Of a stretch of DNA of 23,285 bases, positions 1-7,724 are shown one piece after another (the stretch's first letter is position 1; every line of letters starts with the position of its first letter). The stretch lies in IMG/VR virus record IMGVR_UViG_3300021964_000560, positions 1 through 23,285 of that record; one strand, written 5' to 3'. The stretch is from a virus. Both the position numbers and the translations under genes were made by a program. Under the pieces are notes generated by a model. It was not told the origin of the DNA, searched no databases, and was given only the letters and a program-made list of their open reading frames with translations.

Positions 1-2
1 GA

Positions 3-764
3 GACATGGAACGTGTAGAATATACCACTGGCGATGAGGATGGCATGCTGGCCCAAATGGAGCCGCATATTCCTTATCTCGAACAAGTATATTTTGCAGG
101 TGGTGAACCTTTAATTATGAAGGAACACTACTATCTATTAGAACAATTAGTGAAACATAACAAAAACGATGTGCGTATTCAGTACAACACAAACTTTAGT
201 GAACTAAGATACAAAGATAAACATGTGTTTGACTACTGGCGTAATTTTACCAATGTCAGTGTGGGCGCAAGTTTAGATGGTATGGGTCCACAAGCAGAAC
301 TAATACGCAAAGGGACAGATTGGCAGCAGACAGAAAATAACAGACGCAGGATGATTGAGGAAACTCCCCATGTAGATTTTTATGTCAGTGCTACAGTAAG
401 TGCAATGAATGTTTTACATGTTTTAGATTTTCATCGTGCGTGGGTAGCGAAAGGATTGATACGAGCCAAGGACTTTAATGTAAATATCTGTCAGAGTCCT
501 GAATGGTATCGTGTAGACATTTTTCCTGTATGGTTTAAAGAGCAGTATATCTATCCTGCGTATGAACAGCACATTGCCTGGCTAGAACCGCAAGACGATT
601 TAAAACGTGCAACCACTGGATTTCGAAGTTTATTAAATATGATGCAGGCAAATGATGCCAGCGAACATTGGCATCGATTCGTCGAAGAAACTGACAAACT
701 CGATCGAGTTAGAAATGAAAATTTCTGGGATCTATTTCCTGAATTTGAAAAGTTAAAGCCATGA
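3..764 (+). CDS. Twitch-type radical SAM protein, C-terminal part (5' end outside window)
   Basis: The frame is open to the left edge, so the first ATG at 6 is probably internal. The visible 252 residues lack the Cys-x3-Cys-x2-Cys cluster site, which should lie upstream. They begin close to the AGGEP motif (residues 31-35 counting from that ATG), the SAM-contacting GGEP of radical SAM enzymes. A YNTN strand motif and SLDG follow, as in the two complete radical SAM genes downstream. The end carries R-x4-F-x3-FPEF, a C-terminal signature shared with the genes at 1176 and 15483. It belongs to the family with an N-terminal twitch-like Cys region and probably modifies a small molecule, sugar or peptide; the substrate is unknown. 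Its TGA overlaps the next ATG (ATGA), indicating translational coupling. Confidence 0.85.
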   Translation, partial: DMERVEYTTGDEDGMLAQMEPHIPYLEQVYFAGGEPLIMKEHYYLLEQLVKHNKNDVRIQYNTNFSELRYKDKHVFDYWRNFTNVSVGASLDGMGPQAELIRKGTDWQQTENNRRRMIEETPHVDFYVSATVSAMNVLHVLDFHRAWVAKGLIRAKDFNVNICQSPEWYRVDIFPVWFKEQYIYPAYEQHIAWLEPQDDLKRATTGFRSLLNMMQANDASEHWHRFVEETDKLDRVRNENFWDLFPEFEKLKP

Positions 765-1189
765 GTAGATTTAGTACATATGAAGTGTTATTGCGTAGAG
801 GCAATGGTTTAAATAAAACAGTCTACATACATGACTGTATGAGCGACCAAGAAGCACGAGAAACTGCAGAAGCAATGTACGGTATGGAAGTGCTACGGGT
901 GTTGTGGAAAGGTCGCACAGACGACTGGGAGAATAGAAATAACACTAGTGTTGGTTCTGTTTCCAACAATAATGACAATAAGGAAACAAGTACTATGACA
1001 TTTACCGAAATGTTAGGAGCAATATTAGTATTTGCGTTTTTGTTCTTCCTGTTTGTAATTTATGAGATGCTGTTAGCAATCTGGGCATTTATTGTTGCTT
1101 ATTGGCCGTGGATATTAGGAGTCGGTGTACTTGCGTTTTTAATCTGGGCATGGCTTTTACCGGACGAGGAAGAAAATGAAAAAGACTGA
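761..1189 (+). CDS. Small membrane protein with N-terminal soluble domain and two transmembrane helices
   Basis: This is a 142-aa protein. Residues 1-50 look like a small folded alpha/beta domain (YEVLLRRG near 7-14, then a helix rich in Ala/Glu ending in AMYGMEVLRVLW). Residues 55-80 are a polar Asn/Ser/Thr-rich linker. Residues about 84-104 and 106-133 are strongly hydrophobic and aromatic, giving two membrane helices, and the tail is acidic (PDEEENEKD). There is no signal peptide, and I do not recognise a family. It is sandwiched between radical SAM genes, overlapping by 4 bp upstream and 14 bp downstream. This suggests it anchors the tailoring enzymes or their product at the membrane, but that is inference. 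A holin-like role is possible, though the soluble N-terminus argues against it. Confidence 0.75.
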   Translation: MSRFSTYEVLLRRGNGLNKTVYIHDCMSDQEARETAEAMYGMEVLRVLWKGRTDDWENRNNTSVGSVSNNNDNKETSTMTFTEMLGAILVFAFLFFLFVIYEMLLAIWAFIVAYWPWILGVGVLAFLIWAWLLPDEEENEKD

Positions 1190-2384
1190 ATTACCCGACA
1201 CGATTTGCATGTTGCCTTGGATCAGTATAGAAACCAGTCCACATGGTACTGCTCGTCCTTGTTGTTTAAGTAGAGAAGATATTAGAGATATAGACTTAAG
1301 ACAGCACACAATTGAAGACGCCTACAAAAGTGAATATATGCAGATAATGCGTAGGCAAATGCGGGCCGGCGAAAAGCCAGATACTTGTAAACTTTGTTGG
1401 GATGAAGAAGCGGCAGGGCGTGATAGTAAACGTATTCATAGCCGTGTCAGGTTAAAACATTTATATCCCCTAGTAGACTGGTCAAATGACACACCCGATC
1501 AATTATGGTTTATAGACTTAAAACTTGGAAACATATGTAATTTGAAATGTAGAATCTGCGGTAGTTGGTCAAGCAGCAAATGGGCAGAAGAAGAAATGAA
1601 ATACTTGCCAGATCATGTTGACAAAAAAACACACATTGCCTATCAATGGTTAAAATCTGGTGCATGGCCAAGACAGAGCGAAAGATTTTGGGATAATTTA
1701 AAAACACTGCTACCACAAATAAAATACTTTGAATTTACAGGTGGTGAACCTTGGCTAATTCAAGAGCACTGGGATTTATTGCAGTATGCAGCAGACAATG
1801 GCTATAGCAAAAATATAGACATACACTATAACACTAACGCAACACAAGAACTAGGCCCACACACTATGGTGTGGGACAAATTTGGTCGTGTTGACGTAGC
1901 ATTTAGTGTAGACAATGTAAATGAACGTTTTGAGTATGAACGTTATGGCGCCGACTGGGAGCAGGCAAATAAAATTATAGATGATGTGCATTTTGCTAGA
2001 TCAGTAGACACTCCCAATATTACAACCCAACTTTGTTTCACTATTAATATTCAAAATGTCTACTACTTGGACGAATTACTGGCCTGGGCCGACACAAAAC
2101 CATTTGACAGCATATATTTTAACATGCTGCACAGTCCTGACCATATGAGTATTGCACGGATGACACCTGCAGCAAAAGAACTAGTATTAAACAAATTAAA
2201 AAGCATGTTTTGGGGAGGAGAGTTTTATCAACGTGAAATTGATAATGTGATCAAGTTTATTGAAAACGGTTCAGGCAGTGATGGCACAGAGTTTGTGCGT
2301 AAAATGACCAAAACCGATCAATATAGAAAACAGGACTTTAGACTGCTGTATCCTGAAATGGCTCGAGCAATGGGATATGACTAA
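1176..2384 (+). CDS. Twitch-domain radical SAM enzyme
   Basis: This 402-aa protein appears complete. Residues 11-30 carry C-x-LPW and a PCC pair, and residues 71-74 hold CKLC; together these resemble the N-terminal auxiliary Cys region of twitch-domain radical SAM proteins. The radical SAM site is CNLKCRIC (Cys121, Cys125, Cys128), which binds the 4Fe-4S cluster that cleaves S-adenosylmethionine. TGGEPW at 188-193 is the SAM amino-group motif. YNTN and the C-terminal RKQDF...YPEM signature follow. The ATG is preceded by GAGGA about 7 nt upstream and lies inside the end of the membrane-protein gene. The family acts in the cytoplasm by radical chemistry; the substrate cannot be inferred. It may work with the flanking radical SAM proteins as a set. 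Confidence 0.93.
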   Translation: MKKTELPDTICMLPWISIETSPHGTARPCCLSREDIRDIDLRQHTIEDAYKSEYMQIMRRQMRAGEKPDTCKLCWDEEAAGRDSKRIHSRVRLKHLYPLVDWSNDTPDQLWFIDLKLGNICNLKCRICGSWSSSKWAEEEMKYLPDHVDKKTHIAYQWLKSGAWPRQSERFWDNLKTLLPQIKYFEFTGGEPWLIQEHWDLLQYAADNGYSKNIDIHYNTNATQELGPHTMVWDKFGRVDVAFSVDNVNERFEYERYGADWEQANKIIDDVHFARSVDTPNITTQLCFTINIQNVYYLDELLAWADTKPFDSIYFNMLHSPDHMSIARMTPAAKELVLNKLKSMFWGGEFYQREIDNVIKFIENGSGSDGTEFVRKMTKTDQYRKQDFRLLYPEMARAMGYD

Positions 2385-3672
2385 ACCCGATACATTATGT
2401 ATGGCGCCATGGACGCACACATATTTAAGTCCGCAGACAGAACGCAGAATGTGTTGTGCCAGTAGAGAACCTGCACAAAACTTTCAACAATACATAGATA
2501 CCGAATCTGGTACCGGCCAGTACATTCCCATTACATTAGAAGAACACTGGAACGGCGAACATATGCGTAGTGTGCGTCGTCGTATGATGGCAGGAGAAAC
2601 ACTACCTGAGTGCGAAGTCTGTAACGACAAACTGTTAAACACAGACGTTTACCGCAGTTATTTTAATAATTTATTTGCCAATAAGTACAACGATATACTG
2701 GACACAACCGACGAGTCAGGTTATACCACAATGAAGCCTGTTAGTTGGGACTATAGGTTTAGTAACCTTTGCAACTTCAAATGTCGTATGTGTGGAGACA
2801 TGTTAAGCAGTGCTTGGGAAAGCGAGCAGCGGCAGCACAACATGATCGACTACACCAATCCAAAGAATAATTGGATGCAGCCCGAAGTCAAGCGACAGAT
2901 TGAACAGTTCCAAGACACTGAGATCGAACAAGAATTTAGCCAGGCTGTTGAAGAACACCGAGTAGAAGAAGTCTACTGGGTAGGCGGAGAGCCTTTAATG
3001 TACGACCAGCATTGGCGTTATATGCAAAGAATTATAGAATTAGGGGACGGACCAAATTTATATGCCAGATACAATACTAATCTTAGTCGCCGCGCTTATC
3101 GGGGTGTTGATCTGTTTACTGATATTCTTCCTAGGATTCGCGATTGGCAAATCTGCGCGAGCATCGACGGAACTGGAGTCATTGGAGAGTATATTAGAAC
3201 AGGTCTTGACTATAACCGATGGCTTGCGAACTTTCGTGCGGGAGTTCAAATCCAGCGTCATAAAAGGCAAATGAGATTAGACTTCACATTAACCTTACCT
3301 GGCCTGTTTGAAATAGTAAATATTCAACAACTAGCAGATGAACTAGGCGTTGACGTTCTCTCAAAAGTTGTGTTTAGTTTTAGTCCCGATATAGTAATGT
3401 CGCCGTTAGCACTACCCAAAGACATATTGCATCCGTGGGTAGACGAACTCATACCTCAGGTTAGGGGCGCCTTGCAGGACACACTCGTCCAACTAAAAAC
3501 TAGGCCAACTTTTGCGGAGCAATGGCCCGAAGAATATATTCAAGGTATTCAACGAGGCAAACAGCGTATTTTAAAACTAGAACAGATTAGAGATCAAAAA
3601 ATAACGTTTACAGACATTGTGTCTAAACGTCCTGAAACGCTCGAATGGTGGATGCAAATTGAAAACAGTTAA
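2377..3672 (+). CDS. Twitch-domain radical SAM enzyme
   Basis: This 431-aa protein is a second complete member of the same family. C-MAPW and a CC pair lie at residues 8-27 and CEVC at 79-82. The radical SAM triad CNFKCRMC is at 132-139 (Cys132, Cys136, Cys139) and VGGEP at 202-206. YNTN and SIDGTG follow the usual order. The insert between the Cys triad and GGEP is longer than in the preceding gene (about 63 residues). The C-terminus keeps the LEQIR helix but lacks a clear FPE signature. It starts 8 bp inside the preceding gene. Codon divergence between the radical SAM copies is high, so they look like old paralogues with separate substrates rather than a recent tandem duplication. Confidence 0.93.
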   Translation: MTKPDTLCMAPWTHTYLSPQTERRMCCASREPAQNFQQYIDTESGTGQYIPITLEEHWNGEHMRSVRRRMMAGETLPECEVCNDKLLNTDVYRSYFNNLFANKYNDILDTTDESGYTTMKPVSWDYRFSNLCNFKCRMCGDMLSSAWESEQRQHNMIDYTNPKNNWMQPEVKRQIEQFQDTEIEQEFSQAVEEHRVEEVYWVGGEPLMYDQHWRYMQRIIELGDGPNLYARYNTNLSRRAYRGVDLFTDILPRIRDWQICASIDGTGVIGEYIRTGLDYNRWLANFRAGVQIQRHKRQMRLDFTLTLPGLFEIVNIQQLADELGVDVLSKVVFSFSPDIVMSPLALPKDILHPWVDELIPQVRGALQDTLVQLKTRPTFAEQWPEEYIQGIQRGKQRILKLEQIRDQKITFTDIVSKRPETLEWWMQIENS

Positions 3673-4738
3673 AGTAGTATTACGTAATCCTCTAAACTAT
3701 AGTGATCAAGTCGACTATACTATAGAAGTGTTTGACAACGCACTTGCACAGGATTGGCTCCCGGCACTGAAAGAATTGTTACAAAAAAATCTTCTATTAG
3801 AAAAGAATTTTTGTTTTATAGGATTTCCTAAAACAGCAAGAACTTTAGAGTATCTCTGTAATGAATTAAATCAACATTGCAGGACTATTAATGATTATTT
3901 TATAGATTATCAAATTGAAGACCAATTCACACCAAACAATGTAGTAGGATTTGATTATGCCGAAAACGGAGTAAATCATGAAGTAATGAACAGACTGCAC
4001 AATCATTTTGAAGTCCTGCAGGGTACAGTGTGGAATTTGAGTGATTATTACAAACGTGCGGATTACGAAACAAAATATGCTATCAGACAATTAAATAATA
4101 TTTGCCACGAAATTGAAAACTTAATACTAAGTCAGCGCAAATATGTAACATATCCTTATTGGGTACGCCCAAGTCAGATTACTACATGGTTACAGGCACC
4201 TAGATATAATTTAAAGGATATACATAGAGAATTATTTTTACAAAATGGCTACGATAGAGTTTTAGGTGGGGTCTATATGCATTGGACACAGATTGGTAAA
4301 ACGCTGTTTGAAGTTTTTAGAGATGAGGGTGCACCTGAATTAACGGACACTGTCTGCGAAGCGATCACAGAGTTAAAATATTATAGTGGTGAATTTGATG
4401 TAGAATGGGGTAACGATGTTGTGTATGGTGGCAACATGTCCTGGCACAACGAGGAACAAGATTATTTTAACAAATGGCTAATTGAAAACAATCGTGATCC
4501 TAAAGATAAATCACTTAGCCTAGGATATTTGCCCATAGCACAGGTAAACTTAGAAAAAAGTTTTGGTACTACAGATTATAGAACGATTTGGGAAATTTTA
4601 GGTAATCATTTAGACATTTACAAAGTGATAGTAGACGATGTAGAACAGACATTTGACTATTGTTGGAGTGATTCTAACTACAATCAAATGCAAATAAACA
4701 TGATGAAACCAGGTTATGACTATAGTAGCAGGTGGTGA
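3659..4738 (+). CDS. Conserved-looking protein of unknown function (359 aa)
   Basis: I do not recognise this family. The most likely start is TTG at 3659, giving a natural beta-strand beginning (KTVKVVLRNPLNYSDQ) and a 14-bp overlap with the preceding gene. A longer version from TTG 3617 would add an unconvincing Cys-rich leader. The protein is soluble and rich in Tyr, Asn, Asp and Trp, with no signal peptide or membrane segment. Notable stretches are a central WVRPSQITTWL, then GGVYMHWTQIGKTLFEVFRDEGAP, then GNMSWHNEEQ. The His, Glu and Asp residues there could bind metal, but no known catalytic motif is evident. It overlaps the SGNH-like gene by 23 bp, so the two are probably co-translated. 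It may be an enzyme or structural partner in the tailoring cassette. Confidence 0.8.
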   Translation: MKTVKVVLRNPLNYSDQVDYTIEVFDNALAQDWLPALKELLQKNLLLEKNFCFIGFPKTARTLEYLCNELNQHCRTINDYFIDYQIEDQFTPNNVVGFDYAENGVNHEVMNRLHNHFEVLQGTVWNLSDYYKRADYETKYAIRQLNNICHEIENLILSQRKYVTYPYWVRPSQITTWLQAPRYNLKDIHRELFLQNGYDRVLGGVYMHWTQIGKTLFEVFRDEGAPELTDTVCEAITELKYYSGEFDVEWGNDVVYGGNMSWHNEEQDYFNKWLIENNRDPKDKSLSLGYLPIAQVNLEKSFGTTDYRTIWEILGNHLDIYKVIVDDVEQTFDYCWSDSNYNQMQINMMKPGYDYSSRW

Positions 4739-5474
4739 CAGTTTTGTTTGGGGCAGCGAATTAGCAGATAGTCCTCACGGTGGCCCTGATGGATATAGTA
4801 GAAATACATTTACTGCATTATTAGCAAACGACTATATTTGTGCTGCATATCCAGGAAACGGCAACGATGCTATTGCAAGAAATACTATAATAAGTTGCCA
4901 AGAACACAGGAATAATAATATTGGCGTTATTGTATCTTGGACGTTTACTGGTAGATATGAATTTAATTTTAGTTTTGATAAGTTGTCCGATTGGCAAACT
5001 ATAAATCATTGGACTATAGGAAACCAATTTTATAAAGAAAACGAAGAGCACAAGACTATGATTGATTGTTATTCCCAACGTGCTCAAGAAAGCGGCATAT
5101 ATGATTTTGCTGTGAATTATTTTAAACACGTAGGTAGTTCTGAATACTGGGAAATATATTCTACACTAAAAGAAATAGTATACCTACAAAATTACCTGAT
5201 TGTAAACAAAATACCTTACATGTTTACTTGTGCTGACTACAACTTTACTGAGTCATACACAATAAACAATCCAGATGTTACAATAAAATCTTTGTATAAC
5301 CAAATTGACTTCACAAAATGGTTTATTTTTCCTGATAATAAAGGCTTTTATCAATGGGCTATGGACAATAAATACCCTATAGGAGATACGCATCCTTTAG
5401 AAGAAGCGCATAGAGATGCTGCAGAATTAATGAAAGACAAATTCTATGAACTGGTTACGAAACATTTACAATAA
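4716..5474 (+). CDS. SGNH/GDSL-hydrolase-like protein
   Basis: This is a 252-aa protein. It starts TIVAGGDSFVWG, matching block I of SGNH hydrolases with Ser9 as the candidate nucleophile in GDSF. YPGNGNDAIARN near residue 45 fits the later Gly and Asn oxyanion blocks. GDTHPLEEAHRDAAELM near the C-terminus supplies the Asp/His of block V. Such enzymes are esterases or O-acyltransferases acting on sugars, glycans or lipids. There is no signal peptide, so a cytoplasmic or virion location is likely. The middle is unusually long and aromatic for a minimal SGNH domain. A second gene fragment with a similar C-terminus lies on the other strand at the right edge of the window (23068-23285). The family call is good; the substrate is unknown. 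Confidence 0.8.
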   Translation: MTIVAGGDSFVWGSELADSPHGGPDGYSRNTFTALLANDYICAAYPGNGNDAIARNTIISCQEHRNNNIGVIVSWTFTGRYEFNFSFDKLSDWQTINHWTIGNQFYKENEEHKTMIDCYSQRAQESGIYDFAVNYFKHVGSSEYWEIYSTLKEIVYLQNYLIVNKIPYMFTCADYNFTESYTINNPDVTIKSLYNQIDFTKWFIFPDNKGFYQWAMDNKYPIGDTHPLEEAHRDAAELMKDKFYELVTKHLQ

Positions 5475-5547
5475 GATTCGCTTAGAAATACGTTATCGTA
5501 AAAAATTAAAAGAACTACGCAAACGAGATCCATTTATCTACAAGTGA
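5446..5547 (+). CDS. Small basic protein (33 aa)
   Basis: This short gene begins 29 bp before the end of the SGNH-like gene and ends in GTGA, so its TGA overlaps the GTG start of the next small gene. The product is MNWLRNIYNK followed by an Arg/Lys/Leu amphipathic helix and the ending KRDPFIYK. About a third of the residues are basic. It is too short for a domain call. The amphipathic character suggests binding to membrane or nucleic acid, or simply a partner peptide. The exact coupling on both sides and the coherent composition support a real gene. I recall similar small ORFs ending in DPFIY in marine phages, but could not check. Confidence 0.6.
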   Translation: MNWLRNIYNKIRLEIRYRKKLKELRKRDPFIYK

Positions 5548-5702
5548 GAAGTCCTTGTGTAAATGTCTGTCAGATGGTCAATAATCGATGTGTTGGTTGT
5601 GGGCGTACTCTTGAAGAAATAGCAAATTGGTTAGCCTATAATAATCAACAACGTCAATTGATAATGACAAGATTACAAAATGAAAAAAATAATAGGAATT
5701 AG
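5544..5702 (+). CDS. DUF1289-like Cys-rich small protein (52 aa)
   Basis: Starting at GTG 5544, this reads SPCVNVC, then CVGCGRTLEEIANWL, then a helix with QRQLIMTRL. The arrangement SPC-x3-C ... C-x-GCGRT-x2-EI-x2-W is the signature of the DUF1289 family of small, probably iron- or zinc-binding bacterial proteins (four Cys at residues 5, 9, 16 and 19). The length is typical of the minimal family. The gene overlaps the 33-aa gene by 4 bp and the carbamoyltransferase gene by 23 bp, placing it firmly in the same transcript. The function of the family is not established. In this setting a role in metal-cluster supply or as a small redox partner is only a guess. Confidence 0.8.
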   Translation: MRSPCVNVCQMVNNRCVGCGRTLEEIANWLAYNNQQRQLIMTRLQNEKNNRN

Positions 5703-7173
5703 TGCTGGCTTTCACGACGCAGGTGTAGCAGTAATTCATGACGGCGAAATACTGTTTGCTGCACATAGCGAACGCTACAGTAAACAAAAACACGACGCAG
5801 ATGTAAATGACAAAATACTGTGCGAAGCACTAAGTTACGGCCAGCCCGACTGTCTAGCATACTACGAACGTCCATGGCTTAAAAAGATTAGACAGATATA
5901 CGGCGGACAATACGATTTAGCGTTTGACACTAGCACGCTGACTGTAAAACGTTATCTACAGAAACATACTGCAATAAAAAGTTTGAGTAAAATTAAAACA
6001 AAAACTTACAATCATCATTTAAGTCATGCAGCAGCAGGATTTCAAACAAGCACGTATGACCGTGCCACCGTAGTTGTTATTGATGCCATTGGTGAATGGG
6101 ACACTATTAGTATTTGGGCAGCAGAATATGATCGAAAAGGCAGGGCACAATATCGTAAACTTTGGAGTCAGCGTTACCCACACAGCATCGGAATGTTCTA
6201 CAGTGCTATGACCAAACACGTAGGTTTGAAACCCATGGACGAAGAATACATAATGATGGGCATGGCTGCTTACGGTAAGGTGCATTGGGACAACTTAATG
6301 AAAGCAAGATACGTTGCCAACGAGTCTGATGCGGAATTTAAAGAAAATCTGCACATTGGTGTAAATAGTACGGAATGGGCGAGTACTGAAAACTTTGATA
6401 TTGCAGCCGGCGCTCAGAGTTTAACAGAAAACTTGATTTACAATATAATGCGTAAAGCAAGGGATTTTGCATTCAGTACAAATCTTGTTTACATGGGTGG
6501 GGTAGCACTTAACTGCCTCGCAAACAGAAACTTAGGAGCGTATTTTGAAAACATTTGGATTATGCCTAATCCTGGCGATGCTGGTAGTAGTCTTGGCGCC
6601 GCTGCTTTGGCCTTTGGCGGCCGCATTCATTGGACTAATGCTTTTCTTGGCCACGATATCCCTGGCGATTACCCTTCCACTAGTGCCCTTGATATTCTTG
6701 CTAGCCAGGGAATAGTTGGCATTGCGTCAGGTCGAGCAGAATTTGGCCCCAGAGCATTGGGCAATCGTAGTCTGCTTGCCGATCCTAGAGGGCCTGACAT
6801 CAAAGACAGAGTCAACGAAATAAAGCGCCGCCAAAAGTTTCGGCCATTTGCTCCAGTAATATTAGAAGAACAAGCACAGGAATATTTCCATATGCCGCCA
6901 GGTTTTTCGAACAGTAGATATATGCAGGCTACTGCGTACTGTAGACATCCTGAACAATTTCCTGCTATAATACATTATGACGGTTCAAGCCGTGTTCAAA
7001 CTGTGCCTGCTGATGGTACGGGTATTAGAGAGTTATTAGAAAAATGGTTTGTGTTAACGGGTTGCCCGATGTTATTGAATACCAGTTTAAACATCAGAGG
7101 TGAGCCAATGGTAAATGACAGAGCAGATGCAGACAGATTTGAACGACTGTATGGTATTCGAGTTTTATCATGA
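5680..7173 (+). CDS. O-carbamoyltransferase, NodU/CmcH/TobZ family
   Basis: This is a 497-aa protein. The N-terminal Kae1-like domain begins IIGISAGFHDAGVAVI; the metal-binding motif NHHLSHAA is at 111-118 and VVVIDAIGEWDT at 131-142. YMGGVALNC at 271-279 and MPNPGDAGSSLGAA at 295-308 follow. The C-terminal carbamoyltransferase domain has GRAEFGPRALGNRS at 351-364, KFRPFAPVI at 386-394 and NTSLNIRGEPMV at 467-478. Family enzymes use carbamoyl phosphate and ATP to put a carbamoyl group on a hydroxyl, usually of a sugar or antibiotic. The protein is somewhat shorter than many bacterial members, but all main motifs are present. Its stop overlaps the oxygenase gene (ATGA). The target could be a glycan of the virion or host. 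DNA-base carbamoylation is less likely because no base hydroxylase or HMase is seen nearby. Confidence 0.95.
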   Translation: MKKIIGISAGFHDAGVAVIHDGEILFAAHSERYSKQKHDADVNDKILCEALSYGQPDCLAYYERPWLKKIRQIYGGQYDLAFDTSTLTVKRYLQKHTAIKSLSKIKTKTYNHHLSHAAAGFQTSTYDRATVVVIDAIGEWDTISIWAAEYDRKGRAQYRKLWSQRYPHSIGMFYSAMTKHVGLKPMDEEYIMMGMAAYGKVHWDNLMKARYVANESDAEFKENLHIGVNSTEWASTENFDIAAGAQSLTENLIYNIMRKARDFAFSTNLVYMGGVALNCLANRNLGAYFENIWIMPNPGDAGSSLGAAALAFGGRIHWTNAFLGHDIPGDYPSTSALDILASQGIVGIASGRAEFGPRALGNRSLLADPRGPDIKDRVNEIKRRQKFRPFAPVILEEQAQEYFHMPPGFSNSRYMQATAYCRHPEQFPAIIHYDGSSRVQTVPADGTGIRELLEKWFVLTGCPMLLNTSLNIRGEPMVNDRADADRFERLYGIRVLS

Positions 7174-7721
7174 GAGTAAGTTCCGTTAGACTTTACACTG
7201 ATGAAGATTTGTGGCTAATAGAAGAATTTTTAACATCGGAATTTGAAGATCTTGCTCTTCAAATATGCGATACTTATTATAAAGATAAATCACAATGGCA
7301 CAACTCAGACTGGACTGATTTACGATTTATTCATAGCAAAGAAACCGACGACTGGGACACGCTAGAAGAATCATTTCAGTCAGGAGAAATTTATAAACAA
7401 TTGACAAAAATTTTAGGAAAAAATTTAGTATTCGGCACAATGGATTTATGGTGTGATTTACCTGGTTACGGCCCTTTGGCACCACATTGTGAAAACACTG
7501 GCACAATACAAGGACAACTTTATCTTACCAGGGATCAAGAAAACATATACAAAGTACACGGAACTTCAATACACAATATGGAAAAAGAACTTCTTTTTAC
7601 TTTGCCATACAGAAACAATCTCGCTTGGTTATTTCGAGATTGCCAACAAGTAATGCACGGCCGTGAATTAGATGTTCCCGAAAATCTTGAAAGGTTCAGT
7701 CTTATATTTTGGTATAATTAA
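7170..7721 (+). CDS. 2OG-Fe(II) oxygenase-like protein with an HxE iron motif
   Basis: This is a 183-aa protein with the double-stranded beta-helix pattern of 2-oxoglutarate/Fe(II) dioxygenases. The stretch CDLPGYGPLAPHCEN (95-109) matches the usual DLPGY-x-L-x-PHxD segment, with His106 as first ligand and Glu108 where Asp is usual. GQLYLT follows. NNLAWLF then VMHGREL gives the distal His163, and ERFSLIFWY supplies Arg175 for the 2OG carboxylate. It is probably a hydroxylase acting on a sugar, amino-acid side chain or peptide, coupled to the carbamoyltransferase just upstream: hydroxylate, then carbamoylate. HxE occurs in some active members of the superfamily, so activity is likely but not certain. 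Confidence 0.72.
   Translation: MRVSSVRLYTDEDLWLIEEFLTSEFEDLALQICDTYYKDKSQWHNSDWTDLRFIHSKETDDWDTLEESFQSGEIYKQLTKILGKNLVFGTMDLWCDLPGYGPLAPHCENTGTIQGQLYLTRDQENIYKVHGTSIHNMEKELLFTLPYRNNLAWLFRDCQQVMHGRELDVPENLERFSLIFWYN
7713..7718 (+). promoter_or_regulatory. Possible extended -10 promoter of the dCMP deaminase gene
   Basis: TGGTATAAT has a perfect -10 hexamer with a TGn extension and ends 6 nt before the ATG at 7725. No convincing -35 is present at 16-18 bp. If used, the message would begin at or next to the start codon (leaderless). The hexamer also encodes the C-terminal Tyr-Asn of the oxygenase, so chance is possible. Confidence 0.35.
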
Positions 7722-7724
7722 ATT

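Noticed and set aside
4821-5129. 102-codon minus-strand frame opposite the SGNH-like gene
   Set aside because: The product is Ile/Ser/Tyr-rich, as expected for the complement of an AT-rich gene, and the plus strand carries the GDSF motif.
5680-7721. Carbamoyltransferase and oxygenase as a DNA hypermodification pair
   Set aside because: No cytosine methyltransferase, TET-like enzyme or base hydroxymethylase is in the window, and the neighbours are sugar and radical SAM genes. It stays possible only if such genes lie elsewhere.
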